Below, one piece after another: positions 57,794 through 64,000 of a stretch of 64,000 nucleotides of DNA (position 1 is the first letter of the stretch; each line of letters opens with the position of its first letter). Source of the DNA: Verrucomicrobiota bacterium. Lineage in GTDB: Bacteria; Chlamydiota; Chlamydiia; Chlamydiales; SM23-39. A program made the position numbers and the translations under genes. The stretch lies in NCBI GenBank assembly GCA_018239895.1, contig JAFEGL010000033.1, positions 31,058-95,057 of the forward strand, written 5' to 3'. A model generated the notes under the pieces. It worked only from the letters and a program-made list of their open reading frames with translations, ran no database searches and was not told the DNA's origin.

Positions 57794-59712
57794 TCGTCGA
57801 TGTCCATAAGTATCTGATTTTCGGAGCCAAAGGCGAGATGGACCGCTTTTTCGCTCTGGCGCAGCGGGCCGGATTCCTCGAGTTCATCGGCCTTTCCCAC
57901 AAGAAGAGTTTGGAGCTGACCGATGAGATCAAGACAATCATGGCGGCGATCAAAATCTCGAAGAGATACCCGACCCATCCCCATGAAGCGCCACAAGACA
58001 TCCAAGATCCGGTCTCGTTAGCTGCCAAAATTGTCGAACTCCACTCCACGATTGAGCAGTTTAGAGAGGAAGAGAGGATCTTGACGGCAGAGATCTCTCG
58101 GATTGCGATCTTTGGAGATTTCTCGAAAAAAGACCTCCATGAGATCGAACGGGACGGAAAAAGAGTCCTTCAGTTCTTCTGCATGAAGAGCGATTTGGCT
58201 CGAGAAACCACGCTGCCGCCTGAAGTGATCTTCGTCGGAACCGAATACGATCTCGACTATTTTGTCGCAATCAATAAGGAAAAGACCCGCTATCCGAAGA
58301 TGATCGAAATCACGATCGAGGAACCGGTCGGGGTGCTTCGCGAAAAACTTTTCAATCTCCAGGAGAAGCTCGCCCACTTGGAGACGACGCTGAGACACTA
58401 CGCGAATGCGCTGCCGGCCCTGCAAGAGGGGCTCGCCGATTACCTCAACGACTATCATCTCCGCTTGGTCAAACATGATGTCTCGTGTCCTCTCGGCGAA
58501 TCGATCTTCTTGATCGAAGCCTGGGTTCCCGCTACCCGGATCAAAGCTCTCTTCGGCCTCCTCAGCGGACTCGATGTTGTTGCTGAGCGAATCGAGATTG
58601 AGCCGACTGACCAGATCCCGACCTGCATGGAGAATAAAGGAGTTGGGAAAATGGGCGAAGATCTCGTCCACATCTACGACACGCCGGCGCCTACAGATAA
58701 AGACCCCTCTTCGTGGGTCATGGTTTTCTTTTCGGTCTTCTTTGCGATGATCGTCTCCGACGCAGGCTATGGACTGATCTATCTCCTCATTGCCCTCTTT
58801 CTTAAATTTAAGTTTCCGAAATTGGCTGGCTCTGGAAAACGGTTCATCAAAATGTTTATCATCGTTTCCTGCTGCTGCATCGCCTGGGGCATTTTGACCG
58901 CCTCCTTCTTCGGTATTTCGATCGGCCCCGACAATCCATTCCGTAAAACCTCGTTCATCCACGCCCTCGCTGTCAATAAGGCTGAGTACCACATGCGGGA
59001 AAAAGATGAAGCCTACCATGAGTGGGAGCAGGAATTCCCTGCCGTCGCCAATGCGCAAGATGGGCACGATTTCCTCGTTAAAGCCGCCAAGACGAATGAG
59101 AAGGGAGAGGTCAAGTACCAAGCTCTCGATGAATTCTATGACAACATTTTGATGGAATTTTCCCTCCTCATGGGTGTTTTCCACCTCTCTCTCGGAATGT
59201 TGCGATATGTCCGGAGAAATTGGTCGGGGCTCGGATGGATTATTTTTATGGCCGGAGGCTACCTGGCGTTTCCCTTCATCATCCATGCGACCACCATGGC
59301 AAATTTCCTCGGGTTTATTTCAAAACCTGTAGCAGAAGCCTGGGGGATGCAACTCGTTTACGGCGGCATAGGCCTCGCCTTCGTTCTCGCCTTTTTCCAG
59401 AAGAAATGGGGCGCCTTCCACGAGATCATGAACGTGATCCAGGTATTTTCCGACGTCCTCTCCTACTTGCGTCTCTACGCACTGGCCTTGGCGGGGATGA
59501 TTATGGCGAATACGTTCAACGAGATGGGGGGCAACATGGGACTTTTCGGCGGCGTGTTGATCATTGTCAGCGGCCACTTAACCAACATCAGTTTATCGAC
59601 GATGGGCGGTGTGATCCACAGCCTTCGCCTCAACTTCCTCGAATGGTACCATTACTGCTGGGATGGTGGAGGCAAGCTGTTCAACCCCCTGCGATTAAGA
59701 AGAGCTAAATAA
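57790..59712 (+). CDS. atpI: V-type ATP synthase subunit I (a-type membrane subunit)
   Basis: A 640-residue membrane subunit of the ion channel. The N-terminal half is a soluble peripheral-stalk-binding domain; from about 310 there are seven or so membrane helices: WVMVFFSVFFAMIVSDAGYGLIYL, FIIVSCCCIAWGILTASFFG, LLMGVFHLSLGMLRYVRRNW and LSYLRLYALALAGMIMANTFNEM, the last holding the essential Arg of the family in SYLRLYAL. It works with subunit K. AAGGAG separates it from atpK. Confidence 0.96.
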   Translation: MIVDVHKYLIFGAKGEMDRFFALAQRAGFLEFIGLSHKKSLELTDEIKTIMAAIKISKRYPTHPHEAPQDIQDPVSLAAKIVELHSTIEQFREEERILTAEISRIAIFGDFSKKDLHEIERDGKRVLQFFCMKSDLARETTLPPEVIFVGTEYDLDYFVAINKEKTRYPKMIEITIEEPVGVLREKLFNLQEKLAHLETTLRHYANALPALQEGLADYLNDYHLRLVKHDVSCPLGESIFLIEAWVPATRIKALFGLLSGLDVVAERIEIEPTDQIPTCMENKGVGKMGEDLVHIYDTPAPTDKDPSSWVMVFFSVFFAMIVSDAGYGLIYLLIALFLKFKFPKLAGSGKRFIKMFIIVSCCCIAWGILTASFFGISIGPDNPFRKTSFIHALAVNKAEYHMREKDEAYHEWEQEFPAVANAQDGHDFLVKAAKTNEKGEVKYQALDEFYDNILMEFSLLMGVFHLSLGMLRYVRRNWSGLGWIIFMAGGYLAFPFIIHATTMANFLGFISKPVAEAWGMQLVYGGIGLAFVLAFFQKKWGAFHEIMNVIQVFSDVLSYLRLYALALAGMIMANTFNEMGGNMGLFGGVLIIVSGHLTNISLSTMGGVIHSLRLNFLEWYHYCWDGGGKLFNPLRLRRAK

Positions 59713-59722
59713 GGAGAATTTT

Positions 59723-60148
59723 ATGGACTTTGATATGATAGGACCCGGGATCGTTCTCGGCATGGGTTGCTTGGGCAGCTCGATCGGCTGCGGCATCGCG
59801 TGTATGGCCTCCCACGGCGTGATGACCCGCGTAGAAGAAGGGCACGGAAAATACATCGGCGTTTCGGCCGTCCCCTCCTCCCAGTCGATTTACGGCTTCA
59901 TTTTGATGGTTTTGATGAAAAACTCGATCCGCGCCGGCACATTGAGCGCCATGTCTGCAATCGGTATCGGTCTATTTGTAGGCCTTGCGATCATGTTCTC
60001 TTCGATCTATCAGGGGATGTGCGCTGCGACCGCGATCCAAGCTTCTGCAAAACAGCCAGCGATCTTTGGTAAAACCCTCGCCTCTCTCGCGATTGTCGAG
60101 TCGTTCGCCCTCTTCGCCTTCGTTTTCGCCCTGCTGATCATTTCCTGA
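59723..60148 (+). CDS. atpK: V-type ATP synthase subunit K (proteolipid)
   Basis: A 141-residue proteolipid ring subunit with four hydrophobic segments arranged as two hairpins: GIVLGMGCLGSSIGCGIACM and SQSIYGFILMVLM, then IGIGLFVGLAIMFSSIYQGM and LASLAIVESFALFAFVFALLI. The Glu in AIVESFALF is the expected ion carboxylate, in the second hairpin. AAGGAG precedes the ATG. Last gene of the operon, before a strong hairpin. Confidence 0.95.
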   Translation: MDFDMIGPGIVLGMGCLGSSIGCGIACMASHGVMTRVEEGHGKYIGVSAVPSSQSIYGFILMVLMKNSIRAGTLSAMSAIGIGLFVGLAIMFSSIYQGMCAATAIQASAKQPAIFGKTLASLAIVESFALFAFVFALLIIS

Positions 60149-60156
60149 CCCCCGAC

Positions 60157-60194
60157 GCCTGTCTGCCGCAAAGCGGCAGACAGGCCCGTTCTTA
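60157..60194 (+). terminator. Terminator of the V-ATPase operon
   Basis: GCCTGTCTGCCGC (60157-60169) pairs with GCGGCAGACAGGC (60173-60185) over a 3-base loop, then CCGTTCTT. A 13-bp GC-rich stem; the T-run is short. Confidence 0.75.
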
Positions 60195-60265
60195 CCGGAC
60201 TTTCCCCCGCACCCCATTTTTTCTGAGATTGACCTTTTTGTCTTCGTGTTGGCAGAGTGGGGAAT

Positions 60266-61645
<1,380 letters not shown>

Positions 61646-61722
61646 AATCATTTTTTTCATTTTAGATATTACAACTTATTAAATCTTACTTTCTATATAA
61701 TATACGCAAAAAAGGTGAAATA

Positions 61723-62643
61723 ATGATTTTATCAGCTAAAGAATACGGTTTTTTTAAAAATATAAATCATTGGTCGAACAGCATTCAAACGGCTAAAGAT
61801 GTAGAGACTTTAGATAAAAAAGTCTTTCGAGCGATTGTTAAATTCTTCGATGGGCAGAATCCCGCATCTATCCCAGACTCTGCAGGTAGAACCGCCCATT
61901 TGAATAAAATTGCAGCAACTTTGCCTGCTAAAAGCAAGAAGCTTCAGGTTGCCATCCAAGACTATTTAAAAAGCAAAGATTCGAGAAAACCTATTGAAAA
62001 GACTTCGTTTCTTTGGAGTTTGCCTTATGCTGGCGTTGCGGTAGGCATGCTTACAGGTATAGGAAGCCGCCTAGCCGATGCGACGAGCTCTCTGTCGACA
62101 AAGAATAAGGAAGCTTGCAGAAAGGCTTTTACAAATGCTCCCATTTTACGCAGCATCAACGGATTCAAACAATGGGAAATCAAGACCTTTGCTCTAGCCA
62201 CCCCCTTGATTCCACTTGCAGTGAAGATCGGAATGGATGCAAAAAGAGACCAGAGCCAGCAAGGGATCATCTCCCGTATTTCCGCCGCAGTGAAAAAGAA
62301 TTTCACTCTAGAGCAAACCGTTTACTTGGCCACTCTTCTTGGCTTAAGTCTCACCGGTTCAGCTTATTGTTCTGCCAGCGGAGCGTGCAGCAAAGACTTT
62401 GACCCATCGGGGCACATGATGTTGAAGACGGCCCTCGCCGGACTCATTTCGAAGGTCATTGTAAAAGAAACAGGAGCTTGGGCCTACGCGCTGTCAGCTA
62501 TCTATAGCGCCACCGATGCCGTTTTGGTCCACAATACGAACCGCTTTTGCCACACCGTCGCCGAATCGGCCGCCGGTCTTGCTTGGGGACTTGGAATCGT
62601 CACAGCCGCAGCCCAAATCAGCAAAAGGTTTGCAAAACAATAG
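61723..62643 (+). CDS. FIT-like membrane protein (lipid-phosphatase candidate)
   Basis: A 306-residue protein with an N-terminal soluble helical part (1-95) and about five or six membrane segments after it. Near the C-terminus FDPSGHMMLKTALAG (His 231) and NTNRFCHTVAESAAGLAWG (His 277, Glu 281) match the two active-site motifs of the eukaryotic FIT/FITM family (D-x-S-G-H and F-H-T-x-x-E-x-x-G-x-x-x-G), itself related to PAP2 lipid phosphatases. FIT2 cleaves acyl-CoA at the ER and is needed for lipid droplets. TATAAT at 61696-61701 and AAGGTG precede the ATG. The next gene, a sphingomyelinase-like enzyme, follows 9 nt later. Confidence 0.58.
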   Translation: MILSAKEYGFFKNINHWSNSIQTAKDVETLDKKVFRAIVKFFDGQNPASIPDSAGRTAHLNKIAATLPAKSKKLQVAIQDYLKSKDSRKPIEKTSFLWSLPYAGVAVGMLTGIGSRLADATSSLSTKNKEACRKAFTNAPILRSINGFKQWEIKTFALATPLIPLAVKIGMDAKRDQSQQGIISRISAAVKKNFTLEQTVYLATLLGLSLTGSAYCSASGACSKDFDPSGHMMLKTALAGLISKVIVKETGAWAYALSAIYSATDAVLVHNTNRFCHTVAESAAGLAWGLGIVTAAAQISKRFAKQ

Positions 62644-62652
62644 CGGGAATAG

Positions 62653-63915
62653 ATGGCAATATCACCTTTTCTCGAAGTTCGAAAAAACTTCCTTCCAAAT
62701 AGCAGGACTTTTTCGTCTGATTTTGCCAAATATTCTTATCTTGCGGGACGGGGACTGACAGAGCCCTTTCATAAAGGGGCTTGTTTAATCGATCGGCTGG
62801 CTGAGCGCTCGATGGAAAAGGATTTCCATGGGCGCCTCTCTTCAGTCAGAATGGAGCGGCTCAGGAGGATCTGCTGGGTCATCTCTGGAGTTGTTCTTTG
62901 TGCCATTGGACTGATTCCTTTGGCGATCGGCGGCGCGCTCATGGCCCTTTCCAATCTGGCCAAAAGGGACATGACTTTAATCCAACCTCCTCCTGGAACT
63001 TACACGCCTCCCAATTTCAACGGCCGATTCAAGATGGTCACTCTCAATTTAAGCGCCCTTCCTGAGTGGATCACCGTAAAAAACCAGCTCAGAACTCTCG
63101 ATGAGCGGATCGATCAGTTCATCCAATACATCAACGAAAATCCGATCTACGATTGCATCTGCCTTCAAGAGCTGTTCGACCAGTCGGCTATTCGGAAAAT
63201 CATCGAGAAATGTAGAAAAAATTATCCCTACATGCTCCTCGACGCGGGCCCTCGAACGGCCGGCATGAACAGCGGCCTGGCTATTTTGAGCAAGTATCCG
63301 CTAAGTTCCCCCTCCTTCTCCCAATTCCGAGAGGCTGAAGACGACGACGCCTGGGCCAACAAAGGGGTTTTGGCCGCAAAGCTCAATCTGACTGAAGATA
63401 ACCACGTAGCCATTCTCGACACCCATTTTCAATCGGGATATTCAAGACCCTGCTTTTCGGCCATTCGGGATCGGGCGGTCGAGGGGATTCAAACGCTCTA
63501 TGATACGCTCCCGATTGTCGAAACAGCCGAGGAAGTGTTCACCGCCGGAGACTTAAATATCCACGAATTCGACGACGACTTAGATCGAGACGGCCAGCGG
63601 ATCCCGAAGGAAGAGTGGGTACAAAAAGGGAACTTTTTCCATACAGTCAACCACACCTATCCTTTGGATAAAGAAAAGCCCGAAGGGGTCGGCGCTTCCC
63701 TCGAGGGAACCGCATGGAAGAAAGATTCTCCCCACACGCTTTGGAATATCGACCATCCCGAATTATGGAATCTGAAGCACAACCGCCTCGACTACATCTT
63801 GTGTTTAAAAAGGCCCGGGCGGACAGTGCCTGAAGGTCAAGTCCGCCGCAATATCGAGATAGGTCGCTGCTCAGACCATGTCGGCGTCGAAGGCGAGTTC
63901 AACCTAAGTTTCTAG
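62653..63915 (+). CDS. Sphingomyelinase-like endonuclease/exonuclease/phosphatase protein
   Basis: A 420-residue protein. A membrane segment at 73-98 (ICWVISGVVLCAIGLIPLAIGGALM) follows a basic N-terminus. The C-terminal EEP domain has TLNLSALPEW (Asn ligand), CICLQELFDQ (Glu 173, Mg ligand), GMNSGLAILSKYPL, ILDTHFQSG, TAGDLNIHEFDDD and CSDHVGVEGEFN (catalytic Asp-His); HFQ and SGLAILS are the forms found in neutral sphingomyelinases and related phosphodiesterases. It probably hydrolyses a phospholipid or sphingolipid and is membrane anchored. Translated just after the FIT-like gene. Confidence 0.72.
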   Translation: MAISPFLEVRKNFLPNSRTFSSDFAKYSYLAGRGLTEPFHKGACLIDRLAERSMEKDFHGRLSSVRMERLRRICWVISGVVLCAIGLIPLAIGGALMALSNLAKRDMTLIQPPPGTYTPPNFNGRFKMVTLNLSALPEWITVKNQLRTLDERIDQFIQYINENPIYDCICLQELFDQSAIRKIIEKCRKNYPYMLLDAGPRTAGMNSGLAILSKYPLSSPSFSQFREAEDDDAWANKGVLAAKLNLTEDNHVAILDTHFQSGYSRPCFSAIRDRAVEGIQTLYDTLPIVETAEEVFTAGDLNIHEFDDDLDRDGQRIPKEEWVQKGNFFHTVNHTYPLDKEKPEGVGASLEGTAWKKDSPHTLWNIDHPELWNLKHNRLDYILCLKRPGRTVPEGQVRRNIEIGRCSDHVGVEGEFNLSF

Positions 63916-64000
63916 AAGCTCTACTAAAAAATTCCCTGAAACATCTTAGATTAAACTCATCTGAATTTTATCAGCGCAGAGATAAGAATGAGTATAGAGA

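Noticed and set aside
63988..64000. A possible start codon of a next gene at the right edge
   Set aside because: Only four codons are visible (MSIE), with a weak ribosome site, so nothing can be supported.

Overview
The window comes from a chromosome of the phylum Chlamydiota, most likely an environmental (amoeba-associated, Parachlamydiales-type) lineage and not Chlamydia itself. Three things support this. The order infA, tRNA-Thr, tuf, tRNA-Trp, secE, nusG, rplK, rplA, rplJ, rplL, rpoB, rpoC with tal close by is the chlamydial one. The V-type ATPase operon E, DUF2764, A, B, D, I, K has the chlamydial arrangement. A CHLPS/DUF818 hydrolase is present. Base composition looks close to half GC by eye, high for the phylum; a Criblamydiaceae-like genome would fit, but this is inference.

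Layout. 1-2.3 kb: minus-strand biotin operon bioB-bioF-bioD (bioD runs off the left edge), divergent from a winged-helix regulator. 3.1-4.8 kb: AT-richer two-gene type IV (AbiE-like) toxin-antitoxin cassette behind four symmetric operator half-sites. 4.7-14.6 kb: accessory genes (alpha/beta hydrolase, pentapeptide protein, TspO, two HAD proteins, a HIT hydrolase, a secreted zeta-toxin-like kinase, a Vat-type acetyltransferase) plus a leucine-rich-repeat pseudogene and a HicB remnant. 14.8-15 kb: a CAT-anticodon tRNA whose 3' end lies inside a 79-bp palindrome. 15-33 kb: MFS transporter, an actin-fragmin-kinase-like protein, a DUF1207 outer membrane protein, small Cys-rich proteins, a LOG-family protein, an SH2-like protein, MYG1, HinT, duplicated glycosyltransferases, a BPL_N protein, a HEAT-repeat protein, an M24 peptidase, CHLPS, an Inc-like membrane protein and SufE.

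33.4-46.4 kb is the translation/transcription core (infA to rpoC) with attenuator-like hairpins before rpoB and between rpoB and rpoC and a strong terminator after rpoC. Between rpoC and the V-ATPase operon, a region that is compact in Chlamydia, lie RING-finger membrane proteins, tal in reversed orientation, a lipoprotein and three tiny secreted membrane proteins. 52.7-60.1 kb is the V-ATPase operon, closed by a hairpin. fumC follows, then a two-gene unit pairing a FIT-like lipid-phosphatase candidate with a sphingomyelinase-like phosphodiesterase.

Functionally the window mixes housekeeping (biotin, EF-Tu, RNA polymerase, ion-translocating ATPase, fumarase) with many candidate host-interaction proteins carrying eukaryote-like folds: RING, SH2-like, actin-fragmin-kinase-like, FIT-like, sphingomyelinase and zeta kinase. 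No rRNA, CRISPR array, insertion sequence or phage genes were seen. All family calls are by motif reading, without database searches.
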